10,000 nt of DNA from Candidatus Hydrogenedens sp. (GCA_020216745.1 JAIWNQ010000086.1:1-10000), one strand, 5' to 3'; positions 1 through 8,137 are shown, counted from the first letter of the stretch. Notes: generated from the sequence alone by a model not told the origin. A program made the numbers and translations.

Positions 1-494
1 AATATTTCAGTGCTAAACGATATGAAAACATCTTCACAAACTCCTACGGACATAGCCTACCCGTTATTGGTGGGAAACTACAAAGTGCTGGAGAAAAATA
101 CAAAGGAAAACTTAACTATGAACAACCCAATAAAGCTATTATAAACTTCCATGACGCATATGATATTCCAGCCTTGAAAAAGGCACAACGAACTCTCCTG
201 CTAAACGAAGGTGGATTAAAAATTACCGATGATTTTGAATTCTCAAACCAAGGGGAAGAAATTGAAGAAGCACTTGTAACATGGTTACCAGTATCTATAC
301 AGAACAATTGTGCCATTATCGAAAGTAAGGAAGGCAAAATTAAAATTACCCCTTCTAACGGCTCGTTCGAAGTTGAATCCCTCAAAAAACAATGTGAGGA
401 AAACAACCGTTCTGGCGAACTTTCCCGCATAAGATTGAAACTCCCAATGCAGACCAAAACACAGATTACATTTAACATAACCTTTTCAAAATAA
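1..494 (+). CDS. Heparinase II/III-like polysaccharide lyase, C-terminal part (5' end outside window)
   Basis: The reading frame is open from the left edge (first whole codon at base 3) to a TAA at 492-494, so this is the tail of a longer protein. About 163 residues are visible. Near the start they read ENIFTNSYGHSLPVIGG, followed by LQSAGEKYKGKL and a beta-strand-rich tail. The NSYGH.LPVI.G..Q..G pattern resembles the C-terminal beta-sandwich region of heparinase II/III-family lyases (Pfam PF07940), which cleave uronic-acid-containing polysaccharides by beta-elimination and are usually secreted or periplasmic. The catalytic (alpha/alpha) domain and signal peptide would lie upstream and cannot be seen. 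A TTG at 174 is an internal codon, not the start. Codon use matches the nrf genes downstream. The family call rests on motif memory only, so substrate is unknown. Confidence 0.68.
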   Translation, partial: YFSAKRYENIFTNSYGHSLPVIGGKLQSAGEKYKGKLNYEQPNKAIINFHDAYDIPALKKAQRTLLLNEGGLKITDDFEFSNQGEEIEEALVTWLPVSIQNNCAIIESKEGKIKITPSNGSFEVESLKKQCEENNRSGELSRIRLKLPMQTKTQITFNITFSK

Positions 495-496
495 CA

Positions 497-550
497 GTCT
501 GTCCCGTCTGACTTGTCTTGCCTGTCCGACCTTTCTGACTCGTGTGCTTC
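497..550. repeat. Degenerate 9-bp tandem repeat, about six units
   Basis: Starting two bases after the upstream stop codon, the sequence divides into consecutive 9-mers: GTCTGTCCC, GTCTGACTT, GTCTTGCCT, GTCCGACCT, TTCTGACTC and a decayed GTGTGCTTC. The consensus is near GTCTGACCT. The register is constant over six units and ends before the AT-rich promoter region. The block is non-coding in the local gene order. It is a minisatellite-like intergenic repeat; no dyad symmetry typical of a terminator was seen. Confidence 0.6.
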
Positions 551-600
551 CACCTAATTCTCACAATTAAATCTCCATTTTTACCTTTATTCTATTTCAC

Positions 601-629
601 TTGACTTCTTTAACCCCAATGTTTATGAT
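601..629 (+). promoter_or_regulatory. Sigma70-like promoter of the ferredoxin-nrfHA operon
   Basis: TTGACT at 601-606 and TATGAT at 624-629 are separated by exactly 17 bases, close to the ideal housekeeping promoter. The 5' leader to the GTG start at 658 would be about 20 nt. No clear FNR-type (TTGAT-N4-ATCAA) palindrome was found around it, so oxygen or nitrite control is not evident from the sequence. Confidence 0.6.
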
Positions 630-657
630 AAAATTACAAAATCATAAGGAGTAATCC

Positions 658-1347
658 GTGATTAAACGAAAAATTATTTATATAGACTCCGAAAAATGCA
701 ACGGCTGTGGACTATGTGTTAATGCCTGTGCTGAAGGGGCTATTAAACTTATTAACGGTAAGGCACAACTTGTTTCAGATGTTTATTGCGATGGATTAGG
801 TGCGTGCCTTCCCCATTGTCCCACAGGGGCATTATCCATTGTTGAACGCGAGGCGGAACCTTTTGATGAAGAATTGGTCAAATTACACCAAAGCTTAAAA
901 GAGCAAAAAGCACCTGTTCACACATGTCCGAGTATACAATTTAAACCTGACCCATCCAAAAAAGGGACCCTTTCTCACTGGCCTATACAGATTCGTCTTG
1001 TTCCTCCTATGGCTCATTATCTTCAGAATGCGAAACTATTAGTCGTGGCGGATTGTGTACCTGTGGCATATCAAAATTTTCATAAAGAATTTTTAGATGA
1101 CCATGTAGTTCTTGTAGGTTGTCCAAAATTCGACCCCAAAGAACAATATGTACAGAAATTTGCTGAAATTTTTATTAATAATGATATAAAAAGCATTACA
1201 ATTCCCGTAATGGAAGTTCCATGCTGTCAGGCTTTGCCTAATATCGTACTTGCAGGTTTGCAATATTCAGGAAAAAATATTCCTATCGAAAAAATAATAA
1301 TCTCTATTCAGGGAGAAATACTAAGCAAGCAATTAATTAACGGGTAG
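658..1347 (+). CDS. Ferredoxin-like iron-sulfur protein with Cys-rich C-terminal domain, upstream of nrfHA
   Basis: A 229-residue cytoplasmic protein with no signal peptide or membrane segment. The GTG start is preceded by AAGGAG at good distance. The N-terminus (residues 8-60) is a bacterial ferredoxin fold: C14-x2-C17-x2-C20-x3-C24 gives a standard [4Fe-4S] motif. The second motif reads C44-D-G-L-G-A-C50-x3-C54-P and lacks the cysteine expected at position 47. The remaining about 170 residues hold further conserved-looking cysteines: C90 (TCPSIQF), C133 (ADCVP), C155 (GCPK) and the pair C189-C190 (EVPCC). I recall the same architecture in clostridial proteins encoded beside the hybrid cluster protein Hcp, which also deals with nitrogen oxides. 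Here it is the first gene of an operon with nrfH (6-bp gap). It probably carries electrons for, or senses, nitrite/NO metabolism. The exact role is unknown. Confidence 0.8.
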   Translation: MIKRKIIYIDSEKCNGCGLCVNACAEGAIKLINGKAQLVSDVYCDGLGACLPHCPTGALSIVEREAEPFDEELVKLHQSLKEQKAPVHTCPSIQFKPDPSKKGTLSHWPIQIRLVPPMAHYLQNAKLLVVADCVPVAYQNFHKEFLDDHVVLVGCPKFDPKEQYVQKFAEIFINNDIKSITIPVMEVPCCQALPNIVLAGLQYSGKNIPIEKIIISIQGEILSKQLING

Positions 1348-1353
1348 AAATAA

Positions 1354-1830
1354 ATGCAAGGAAAATCGTCCAAACTGTCTTCAGGCTTTTCTTATGTATT
1401 GCCCATTTGCATATGCCTTGGATTTTTTATTGGGATAGGTTCTTTCACTTTTTACTATGCTCGTGGTTATTCCTACCTTACTGATGACCCCAATGCCTGT
1501 GCTAATTGCCATGTTATGAAAGATTTTCTTGATTCATGGCAGAAATCCAGTCATCACAATGTCGCAGTATGTAACGATTGCCACACAGGACATACGTTGT
1601 TTTCAAAGTATTATGTTAAAGGCTTGAACGGCTATCATCACTCCACTGCTTTTACTCTGGGCAATTTCCACGAACCTATCCGTATTAAAGAATTTAATCG
1701 AAAAGTTGCGGAGGGTAATTGTAGATACTGTCACGAAGATATTGTGCAAAACATTGACTCAAATATCGCTCATCGCGAACCATTACAATGCTTGAATTGT
1801 CATTTTAATGTAGGTCATTTTAATTATTAA
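1354..1830 (+). CDS. nrfH: NrfH, tetraheme c-type quinol dehydrogenase of nitrite reductase
   Basis: A 158-residue NapC/NirT-family cytochrome. One N-terminal membrane anchor (about residues 13-36) is followed by a periplasmic part with four heme-binding CxxCH motifs at 49-53, 73-77, 123-127 and 146-150. The first is CANCHVM; a CxxCHxM first motif, whose methionine ligates heme 1, is the hallmark of NrfH in structurally studied complexes. NrfH oxidises membrane quinol and feeds electrons to NrfA, fixing the enzyme to the outer face of the cytoplasmic membrane. Length and heme count are normal. The gene lies 6 bp after the iron-sulfur gene and 17 bp before nrfA, so the three are almost certainly cotranscribed. 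The Shine-Dalgarno before its ATG is weak, consistent with translational coupling to the upstream gene. Confidence 0.93.
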   Translation: MQGKSSKLSSGFSYVLPICICLGFFIGIGSFTFYYARGYSYLTDDPNACANCHVMKDFLDSWQKSSHHNVAVCNDCHTGHTLFSKYYVKGLNGYHHSTAFTLGNFHEPIRIKEFNRKVAEGNCRYCHEDIVQNIDSNIAHREPLQCLNCHFNVGHFNY

Positions 1831-1847
1831 AGGAAAGGAAAAGGAAC

Positions 1848-3266
1848 ATGGCAAAAGACTTCAAAGGCAATGAGGGGATGTCCTCAATTACCGCAATTGT
1901 TCTTATACTGGTAGTTGCTGTCGCTACATTTGCGGTAACCGCGTTGCTTATCAACATTTTTGAGAAGCAACAGGAGGCAAAAAATCCTTTCTTCCGTGTC
2001 GTTGAAATTAACGATGACACAGAAGACCCAGAAATCTGGGGTAAAAACTTTCCTATCCAATATGACCTATACAAACGAACTGTGGATATGGTCCGCACAA
2101 AATACGGTGGCAGTGAAGCACTACCCCATACACCTACCGAAAACGACCCACGTTTCGTGGTCAGTCAATCTAAAATTGAACTTGACCCTCGTCTGAAACG
2201 AATGTGGGCGGGTTATGCCTTTGCCATTGACTTTCGTGAAGAACGCGGACACGCCTATATGCTCGATGACCAGACCTTCACCGGTAGACAACAAAAACCC
2301 CAATTTGGGGTTTGTGCTCATTGCCACGCATCTGTTTATGTCCCATATAAAAAATTAGGCGACGGAGACCTTATTAAAGGTTTTGAAAAAATGAATCCCA
2401 TGCCTTACATGGAAGCGAGAAAACTCTTACAACACCCTGTATCTTGTATTGATTGTCATGACCCAAATACGATGCAATTACGAGTAACCCGTCCAGGCTT
2501 CCTTGAGGGAATTAAAACTTATAAAGAAACTCAGGGTATAAAAGACTATAATCCCAATACCATGGCAACCCGCCAGGAAATGCGAACTTATGTCTGTGCT
2601 CAATGCCATGTCGAATACTACTTTAAAGGGGATGAAAAACGACTTACCTACCCCTGGCATAAAGGTTTAGAAGCAGATAATATTCTTGCCTATTATGATG
2701 AAATTAACTTTAAAGATTGGGTCCATGCGGAAACAAATGCACCCATGCTCAAAGCACAGCATCCCGAATTTGAATTATGGAGTCAGGGAATTCATGCCCG
2801 TTCTGGCGTCGCCTGTGCAGATTGCCACATGCCCTATACTCGCGTAGGAGCCTTAAAAGTAAGTGACCATCATGTCCGTAGTCCATTATTGAATATTAAC
2901 CGTGCCTGCCAGACCTGTCACCATTTCTCCGAAGAAGAACTCAAAGCACGCGTAGAGCGTATTCAAGACAAAACAGCTGAAATGAAAGATATGGCAATGG
3001 ATTCTCTTATAGCACTCATTGACGATATTAAACGAATCATGGATACAGGTATCTCCAATGAAAAAGTTGAAGAAGCCCGCTTATGCCAGCGCCGTGCATC
3101 ATTCCTGATAGACTTTGTTGAGGCGGAAAACTCCACAGGTTTCCATGCCGACCAGGAATCCGCCCGTATCCTATTCAAAGCCATGGACCATCTCCGCAAA
3201 GGACAGGTCGCCCTCAAAGACGCCATCACCTTATATCAAGCTTACGGTAATACAACTACAAATTAA
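1848..3266 (+). CDS. nrfA: NrfA, ammonia-forming pentaheme cytochrome c nitrite reductase (CxxCH active-site type)
   Basis: A 472-residue cytochrome c552 catalysing six-electron reduction of nitrite to ammonium. A hydrophobic segment at about residues 13-36 exports the protein and, with no obvious cleavage site, may remain as an anchor. Five heme motifs follow: CAHCH 156-160, CIDCH 200-204, CAQCH 250-254, CADCH 323-327 and CQTCH 354-358. In most studied NrfA the first, catalytic heme is bound by CxxCK with lysine as proximal ligand; here it is CxxCH, as in Campylobacter-type enzymes. Other family landmarks are kept: RGHAYML before heme 1, VEYYF directly after heme 3 (active-site Tyr about 257), GIHARSG before heme 4 (catalytic His about 316) and SDHH before heme 5 (distal ligand). 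The C-terminal helical region (about 360-465) is the usual dimer interface. A good AAGGAAAAGGAA ribosome site precedes the ATG. The partner is NrfH immediately upstream. Confidence 0.95.
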   Translation: MAKDFKGNEGMSSITAIVLILVVAVATFAVTALLINIFEKQQEAKNPFFRVVEINDDTEDPEIWGKNFPIQYDLYKRTVDMVRTKYGGSEALPHTPTENDPRFVVSQSKIELDPRLKRMWAGYAFAIDFREERGHAYMLDDQTFTGRQQKPQFGVCAHCHASVYVPYKKLGDGDLIKGFEKMNPMPYMEARKLLQHPVSCIDCHDPNTMQLRVTRPGFLEGIKTYKETQGIKDYNPNTMATRQEMRTYVCAQCHVEYYFKGDEKRLTYPWHKGLEADNILAYYDEINFKDWVHAETNAPMLKAQHPEFELWSQGIHARSGVACADCHMPYTRVGALKVSDHHVRSPLLNINRACQTCHHFSEEELKARVERIQDKTAEMKDMAMDSLIALIDDIKRIMDTGISNEKVEEARLCQRRASFLIDFVEAENSTGFHADQESARILFKAMDHLRKGQVALKDAITLYQAYGNTTTN

Positions 3267-3314
3267 TTTATAAATGATAATTTAATTTTTCATATAATTT
3301 AATATGGATATTCT

Positions 3315-3356
3315 TTTTATAGTTATAAATTTTATTATTTTATTCTTACTATAAAA
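3315..3356. repeat. AT-rich inverted repeat between nrfA and the R-M genes
   Basis: TTTTATAGT at 3315-3323 is the exact reverse complement of ACTATAAAA at 3348-3356, with 24 bases between. The stem is followed by TTTTGTTTT. It could act as a weak bidirectional terminator for nrfA or as an operator just upstream of the methyltransferase promoter. The surrounding 158-bp intergenic stretch (3267-3424) is extremely AT-rich, so a chance repeat is possible. Confidence 0.35.
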
Positions 3357-3363
3357 TTTTGTT

Positions 3364-3393
3364 TTGATAACCTTAATTTTATTAAAATATAAA
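3364..3393 (+). promoter_or_regulatory. Possible promoter of the R-M cassette
   Basis: TTGATA at 3364-3369 and TATAAA at 3388-3393 are 18 bases apart, about 30 bases before the methyltransferase ATG. In DNA this AT-rich, matches of this quality are partly expected by chance. It is the best candidate in the 158-bp gap. No controller (C) protein gene accompanies the cassette. Confidence 0.4.
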
Positions 3394-3424
3394 GTGTACA
3401 AAACCTTTCTTAATTTAGGATATA

Positions 3425-4429
3425 ATGACAAGTAGAGCTCCCTTAAATAGAACAATTACATTATCAAAAGAGGATATAGAACGCTATAAAAGGGATTTAA
3501 TTAAGATAAATTCTCCTGTAAATATAGAGGCCATCCTCAATAAAGTGATCAATCAAAATTTTTGGGAAGTTATAGATTTCTTACCACCTTGTTTTGTTGA
3601 CCTTCTTTTTGTAGACCCACCATATAATTTAACAAAAACATTTAATACATGTTCATTTACAGAAATGACTACACAAGAGTATATGAATTGGACAGAATCA
3701 TGGTTAAATAAAATAATAAAATTATTAAAACCGACATCTTCAATTTATATCTGTGGAGATTGGCGTTCTTCTTCCGCAATTCACCTGTTATGTGAAAAAT
3801 ATTTTAAGGTAAGAAATAGAATAACATTTGAAAGAGAAAAAGGAAGAGGAGCAAATTCAAATTGGAAAAATAATTCAGAAGATATATGGTTTTGTACAAT
3901 GTCTAATGAATACTATTTTAATTCTGAAGCAGTGAAGTTAAAACGAAGAGTAATTGCACCTTATCGAGAAAAAGGAAGACCTAAAGACTGGGAAGAAGAA
4001 AAAAATGGAAAATATAGGTTAACTTATTCATCAAATATATGGACAGACATCACAATACCTTTTTGGTCTATGCCAGAAAATACTCCCCATCCGACTCAAA
4101 AACCAGAAAAACTACTAGCGAAGATTATTCTCGCTAGTTCAAAAGAAGGAGATATTGTATTTGATCCATTTGCAGGTGTAGGAACAACAGGGGTTGTTGC
4201 AAAAAAATTAAGACGAAATTTTGTCATGATTGAATTAGATGAAGAATATTGTACTTATGCTACCAAAAGGTTATATCTTGCAGAAAATGATAATTCTATA
4301 CAAGGTTATTATGATGGTGTTTTTTGGGAACGTAATTCATTAACGGATGTAAACAGAAAAAATATTAAAAAAGAAAGATCAAAAAAAGAAAATTATGAGA
4401 TGTTTTTATTCTCTGAAAGAGATAGCTAG
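3425..4429 (+). CDS. Type II DNA amino-methyltransferase (beta class, N6-adenine or N4-cytosine)
   Basis: A 334-residue S-adenosylmethionine-dependent enzyme that protects DNA by methylating an exocyclic amino group. Catalytic motif IV, DPPYN, is at residues 64-68 after a hydrophobic strand (VDLLFV). The SAM-binding motif I, DPFAGVGTTG, lies far downstream at 247-256, preceded by HPTQKPEKLL at 222-231. The order IV then I defines the beta class. Between them is a likely target-recognition part including EREKGRGANSNWKNNSEDIWF. DPPY is more usual for adenine-N6 enzymes than for N4-cytosine ones, but the recognition site cannot be read from the sequence. The Shine-Dalgarno is poor (AGGA only four bases from ATG). 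The endonuclease gene starts 9 bp after its stop. Both genes are clearly more AT-rich and use more A/T-ending codons than neighbours, suggesting acquisition. Confidence 0.9.
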   Translation: MTSRAPLNRTITLSKEDIERYKRDLIKINSPVNIEAILNKVINQNFWEVIDFLPPCFVDLLFVDPPYNLTKTFNTCSFTEMTTQEYMNWTESWLNKIIKLLKPTSSIYICGDWRSSSAIHLLCEKYFKVRNRITFEREKGRGANSNWKNNSEDIWFCTMSNEYYFNSEAVKLKRRVIAPYREKGRPKDWEEEKNGKYRLTYSSNIWTDITIPFWSMPENTPHPTQKPEKLLAKIILASSKEGDIVFDPFAGVGTTGVVAKKLRRNFVMIELDEEYCTYATKRLYLAENDNSIQGYYDGVFWERNSLTDVNRKNIKKERSKKENYEMFLFSERDS

Positions 4430-4438
4430 GAATAGATA

Positions 4439-5110
4439 ATGAAAAGTTCTCTTTTTTATGATGGACATTATAAAAATGTAGAAGAAAAAATTAAAATATT
4501 TCTTAATAAATATCCCGATTTTTTAAGTAGAGAAACATTTTATAGTACAAGGGCGACAGGAGATGCTATACAAAATATTTTAGAGGAAAATTTTCAAAAC
4601 ATTTTAGGAATTCCTTTGAAAGATTATTCTAATAAGTTTGCACGAAGAGCAATGGCAGATATAGCATTTACAGACCAAAACGATTTATATTATATAGTTG
4701 ATGTAAAAACACATAGATTGGGAACTTCATTTAACATGCCTAATCTTACTTCTGTGGAAAGACTATCTAGATTTTATGAAGATGATTCTAACTATTATGT
4801 GTTGTTAATAGTAGTATACAATATAAACAAAAATGTCCATATTGAAGTAGAAAGAGTTCATTTTATACCTATAGAATTTCTTTCTTGGAATTGTTTAACT
4901 ATAGGTGCTTTGGGATGGGGACAAATTCAAATTGCAAATGCAAATAGCATAGTTATAAAACAAGGTTATTCTAGAAAAAAATGGATGATAGAATTATGTA
5001 ATGTATTATTTGACTATTATCCTAATGAAATTAACAAGATAAGAAACAGGATGGAATATTTTAAGAAAATTAAAGAGAAATGGGAAAATAAGAAAGATAT
5101 ATGGGAGTGA
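4439..5110 (+). CDS. Probable type II restriction endonuclease, PD-(D/E)xK fold
   Basis: A 223-residue protein downstream of the methyltransferase in the same orientation, the classic place for the partner nuclease. Around residues 72-91 it reads MADIAF, then about a dozen residues, then YYIVDVKTH. An acidic D74 plus D88-V89-K90 after a hydrophobic strand fits the metal-binding active site of PD-(D/E)xK nucleases (D-x13-D-x-K). Length suits a small homodimeric type II enzyme. The following ERLSRFYEDDSNYYVLLIVVYNI resembles the core strands after the active site. I do not recognise a named isoschizomer family, so the cut site is unknown. The gene stops only 22 bp from the end of the convergent prepilin gene and no strong terminator separates them. 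Function is inferred from motif plus position. Confidence 0.75.
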   Translation: MKSSLFYDGHYKNVEEKIKIFLNKYPDFLSRETFYSTRATGDAIQNILEENFQNILGIPLKDYSNKFARRAMADIAFTDQNDLYYIVDVKTHRLGTSFNMPNLTSVERLSRFYEDDSNYYVLLIVVYNINKNVHIEVERVHFIPIEFLSWNCLTIGALGWGQIQIANANSIVIKQGYSRKKWMIELCNVLFDYYPNEINKIRNRMEYFKKIKEKWENKKDIWE

Positions 5111-5132
5111 AATATTTGCTATTTTTACATTA

Positions 5133-5993
5133 TTATAGGTTTTTCTTCCAGTCGAAGTAGTAGTTGTTTTGGGGACCGAACCAGCCGACATTCCACGCAC
5201 GATTAATAGCACCATAGACATTTTCTTCCGTTGCCCATCCCCAGCGTTCTGAGGTGATATGTCCATCACACCATAATACATTTGCCCTGCCCCAGTGGCG
5301 AAAATGTATCGAAGGCGACATAAATACTCCTTCCTGCCCCCTTGGATAATCTGCGGAAACCATCAAGGGCGGTTCTACAAAACTGTACTCCACTATATAT
5401 CCGTTCTGTGGCATGCCACTATCTGCAAACATAATTGTCTCCGACGGGTTTTCAATCATTCGTTCATGCATCCCCGATTTACACGCTTTTACAGGGTCTT
5501 GTTCGATACTCAACATCGAGCCGACATACGCCATGTTATAGCCATATCCCCCCGAACCCGATTCGAATGCATTGGGAACTTCGCCCAACTGACGATACTC
5601 AAAAAATTCCGGGCATTCCTTGATTCTCCCTTCAGGGACATATTCAAAAAGCGGTCCTTTACGAAAATCAAAAGGTGTATTCGGATTTGGTGTTTCTCGT
5701 TTTCCATGCCACCTGCATTTTCCCCCAAAATGGTCCGGTTCAGAACCCGGCAATAAGAAATCATACATATCCGATGCAGAGGGGACATAATATCCGTTGT
5801 TTTCACTGGCATACATTGTATTGGCTAAATATAACTGTCTCAGATTATTGACACATGAAACACTTCTTGCCTGAGCACGTGCTCGTGATAATGCGGGGAG
5901 AAGTATCATTGCCAGAATGCTAATGATGGCAATAACAACCAGCAGTTCAATTAGAGTAAATCCCATATATTTATTATGTTTATCAACGAACAT
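5133..5993 (-). CDS. PulG-type prepilin / pseudopilin with H-X9-DG C-terminus
   Basis: A 286-residue type IV pilin-like protein. A short leader ends at Gly11, and prepilin peptidase should cut before F12 of [17 protein letters not shown]. Glu at mature position 5 (E16) is present, and the hydrophobic helix runs to about residue 32. The globular part ends with [14 protein letters not shown]: His233, nine residues, then Asp243-Gly244, the H-X9-DG signature found in large prepilin families of Planctomycetes, Lentisphaerae and relatives. The ATG at 5993 has AAAGGA at proper distance; Met10 (5966) would leave almost no leader. The gene overlaps the end of the surface-protein gene by 11 bp, so it is probably translationally coupled and under the same cobalamin riboswitch. 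No pilus assembly genes are nearby. It may form a minor pilin or a surface/secretion pseudopilin; its specific role is unknown. Confidence 0.9.
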   Translation of the reverse strand: MFVDKHNKYMGFTLIELLVVIAIISILAMILLPALSRARAQARSVSCVNNLRQLYLANTMYASENNGYYVPSASDMYDFLLPGSEPDHFGGKCRWHGKRETPNPNTPFDFRKGPLFEYVPEGRIKECPEFFEYRQLGEVPNAFESGSGGYGYNMAYVGSMLSIEQDPVKACKSGMHERMIENPSETIMFADSGMPQNGYIVEYSFVEPPLMVSADYPRGQEGVFMSPSIHFRHWGRANVLWCDGHITSERWGWATEENVYGAINRAWNVGWFGPQNNYYFDWKKNL

Positions 5994-8094
5994 TATATGT
6001 ATCCTTTAACCACCTCTTCCCCCTCATAAGCAAAAACGCCACTATGATTAACATTAAAGAAATATTTAATAATTTTCCTGCTACAGGAAGGGCTTGAAGT
6101 TCAATATCAAATTCGCGACATATCAATAAATTTCCATGAGGTTCGTCATATATACATATTTCCAATTGTGTAGTTTTGCGCTCCGATAGAGGTTTTACAA
6201 CAAAATAAATTCTTCCCTGGAAGATGGGTATCTGATGTCCTTCTACTGCAGGTTGTTCATCCCGCGTTATAATAATTCCACCCGCAACATTAACGGTTAC
6301 TATTCCCGACTGAACAGGATTCCCATAAACATCGAAAATCTCATCAGAAATAAAACTGTAATAATTGCTTCCCGCCCCAAAATTCCACACATCCGGGACA
6401 TAGCCGGGTAGTCCAGGTAAAACTTCAATGAAGGTTTCCCCTCGTATCGTATTATCTAAACTCTGAACGGTGATTTTGCCTCTACCTGCTACGGTCCCTG
6501 CCTCCAATTCAATATTCAATTCTCCATCTCTAACCGCAACCTGAAGACCTTCGGTCTCTGTATCATCATCTCCATTCAGTATATTTAGTAAAAAAGAGTT
6601 AACCGTGAACATAGTTCCATCTGCTACAGGCACATTATTTGCATCTTTAATTTCATCTCCAATAATTCTTACCATCTCACCATATCCTGCTACTCTTGTT
6701 TGTGCTGGATTGGCTACCAAACGGATATGTCCCTGACCGGGATTAATATCACCCTCCCCTGCTACTGAAAAGATACCCAATATCCCTGTATATTGTGTCT
6801 GAAATCCTATCTTATTATTCACAAGATCTCTATCTACGACATTGACATTCGCATTTGTCCATTCTGTTCCATTCCAACGATAAACACTCAAAGCGGATTC
6901 ATCCAATCCTTCAATCTGTCCTGCAGTATATTGGACGGTTATCTTTGGTAATACAACCTGTGCGGATTGAAAATCATTAATAGAAGAGATAAATTGAACG
7001 AATACCCCCCCTTTTATTAACCCTGACACACCCACTGTTGATGGGTCGGAGACTGTCTGCAAATCTACATTACAATTGTAATCTCTTGTCCCCGTCCTAC
7101 TACCTGAAGAAAATAAAGATACACAAAGCGTACCATTTTGATTGCATGCAGTCCCTAATTCCGTTCCTGCAGGACTTCCTCCCCACTCCATTGGGACTTC
7201 CAGAGGGAACACCGTGCTTTCAGGTCGGTTTGGGTCTGTCCCTGAAACCCGTATTTCATACTCATCAAGAATCCCATCACCGTCCGTATCAATATCTGGT
7301 GCAACATCTGCAAATGCCATCACTTCCGTTGCGAAATAACCATACACAGGGTCAAGAATATTGGGTATCGTTGAAACCCGTATAAAATCAAATTCATCAA
7401 GATTTGCTGGGTTCCCTGATTCATCCACAGCCCACGCAATATCAAATGCATCACCTCCGCCGGTTCCAAAATCAATACCTACTATAAAGGGATTATCGGG
7501 TCTTACATAATTATCTCGGTAAGGTAACATAGTAGGATTCGTATCTGCATATCCCCAAACGATTTCATTACTGGTTGAAGTTACAACACTCCCAACAAAT
7601 GGCGGAGTATTTGTCATTAAACCCTGCGGGAAAACATTGCGATTCAAGTTTTTACTTCCGGGGATAACATACCATTTATCATCGGGTAACCCATTCTTAT
7701 TTTCATCCTTTGATATTTCAATCAGTCCCGGTTCAATAAACTTTCTCCGCATATCTCCCCCAACCCAAAATGCATTTGAATAAACAATACAGTCCAACCC
7801 CATCGGATTTAGGGCTTCATCCTTCACAGGTGTTTTAAATTTAATAACAAGGTAACTTTCTTGAGGTTCACCTGGTGTGCCAATAGAATAAATTCCATTT
7901 AATGCAGGCAAACTTGTTCCAAACCCCATTGGTGAACCTAAAACCAATTGTGGATTTGTAAAACCTACATTCTGATTCTTGCCAAAATAGGCTACTACTT
8001 CATCCGCCCATGGGTCATCCGTAGCATAGGAATATACCGCTATAACATTAAATAATAGGGTGATTAATAAAAAATATTTTATTCTTTTTAACAT
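5983..8094 (-). CDS. Cobalamin-riboswitch-controlled cell-surface protein with Ca-binding loop and C-terminal anchor
   Basis: A 703-residue exported protein. Signal peptide: residues 1-24 (KRIK, then a hydrophobic core, likely cleaved after YSYA). Residues about 25-265 form a domain containing [32 protein letters not shown] and [18 protein letters not shown]. This closely recalls a surface-protein domain I know from cobalamin-regulated loci of Bacteroidetes. At 267-290 lies a TSP3/EF-like calcium loop, [14 protein letters not shown]. Residues about 300-450 are beta-rich, and about 455-560 and 560-665 look like two Ig-like domains. The C-terminus is LPVAG, one membrane helix (about 673-692) and a basic tail RGKRWLK, resembling CTERM-type sorting tails. 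The ATG at 8094 has AAAGG 11 nt upstream, inside a hairpin (8097-8137) downstream of a B12 riboswitch. The likely job is corrinoid capture or presentation at the surface; this is inference, and no binding residues are known. Confidence 0.82.
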   Translation of the reverse strand: MLKRIKYFLLITLLFNVIAVYSYATDDPWADEVVAYFGKNQNVGFTNPQLVLGSPMGFGTSLPALNGIYSIGTPGEPQESYLVIKFKTPVKDEALNPMGLDCIVYSNAFWVGGDMRRKFIEPGLIEISKDENKNGLPDDKWYVIPGSKNLNRNVFPQGLMTNTPPFVGSVVTSTSNEIVWGYADTNPTMLPYRDNYVRPDNPFIVGIDFGTGGGDAFDIAWAVDESGNPANLDEFDFIRVSTIPNILDPVYGYFATEVMAFADVAPDIDTDGDGILDEYEIRVSGTDPNRPESTVFPLEVPMEWGGSPAGTELGTACNQNGTLCVSLFSSGSRTGTRDYNCNVDLQTVSDPSTVGVSGLIKGGVFVQFISSINDFQSAQVVLPKITVQYTAGQIEGLDESALSVYRWNGTEWTNANVNVVDRDLVNNKIGFQTQYTGILGIFSVAGEGDINPGQGHIRLVANPAQTRVAGYGEMVRIIGDEIKDANNVPVADGTMFTVNSFLLNILNGDDDTETEGLQVAVRDGELNIELEAGTVAGRGKITVQSLDNTIRGETFIEVLPGLPGYVPDVWNFGAGSNYYSFISDEIFDVYGNPVQSGIVTVNVAGGIIITRDEQPAVEGHQIPIFQGRIYFVVKPLSERKTTQLEICIYDEPHGNLLICREFDIELQALPVAGKLLNISLMLIIVAFLLMRGKRWLKDTYNVR

Positions 8095-8096
8095 CG

Positions 8097-8137
8097 CATC
8101 TATAGCCTTTCAAAAAAAACAGTTCAGGCTACAGACG
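8097..8137 (-). promoter_or_regulatory. Shine-Dalgarno-sequestering hairpin (riboswitch expression platform)
   Basis: On the minus-strand transcript CGUCUGUAGCCU (8137 to 8126) pairs over 12 consecutive positions, with two G-U wobbles, to AGGCUAUAGAUG (8108 to 8097). The loop is 17 nt and holds a run of eight U. The 3' arm contains the AGG of the ribosome-binding site and ends two bases before the ATG, so formation should block translation. A competing partner exists upstream: AGGCUG at 8202-8197 can pair with UAGCCU at 8131-8126 and free the site. Another 8-bp hairpin, CAGUCCUU/AAGGGCUG, lies between at 8188-8167. Confidence 0.55.

Noticed and set aside
497..550. CRISPR array or terminator
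   Set aside because: Units are 9 bp with no spacers, and there is no stem followed by a U-tract.
116..553. Minus-strand open frame of 145 codons
   Set aside because: It runs antisense through the lyase tail and the 9-bp repeat, with no ribosome site; the plus frame matches a known family.
5295..5756. Plus-strand open frame of 153 codons inside the prepilin gene
   Set aside because: Antisense shadow of a well-supported pilin gene; composition rich in C, H, R and F is typical of a shadow frame.
7038..7385. Plus-strand open frames within the surface-protein gene
   Set aside because: Antisense to a long coding frame with clear domains; no ribosome site.
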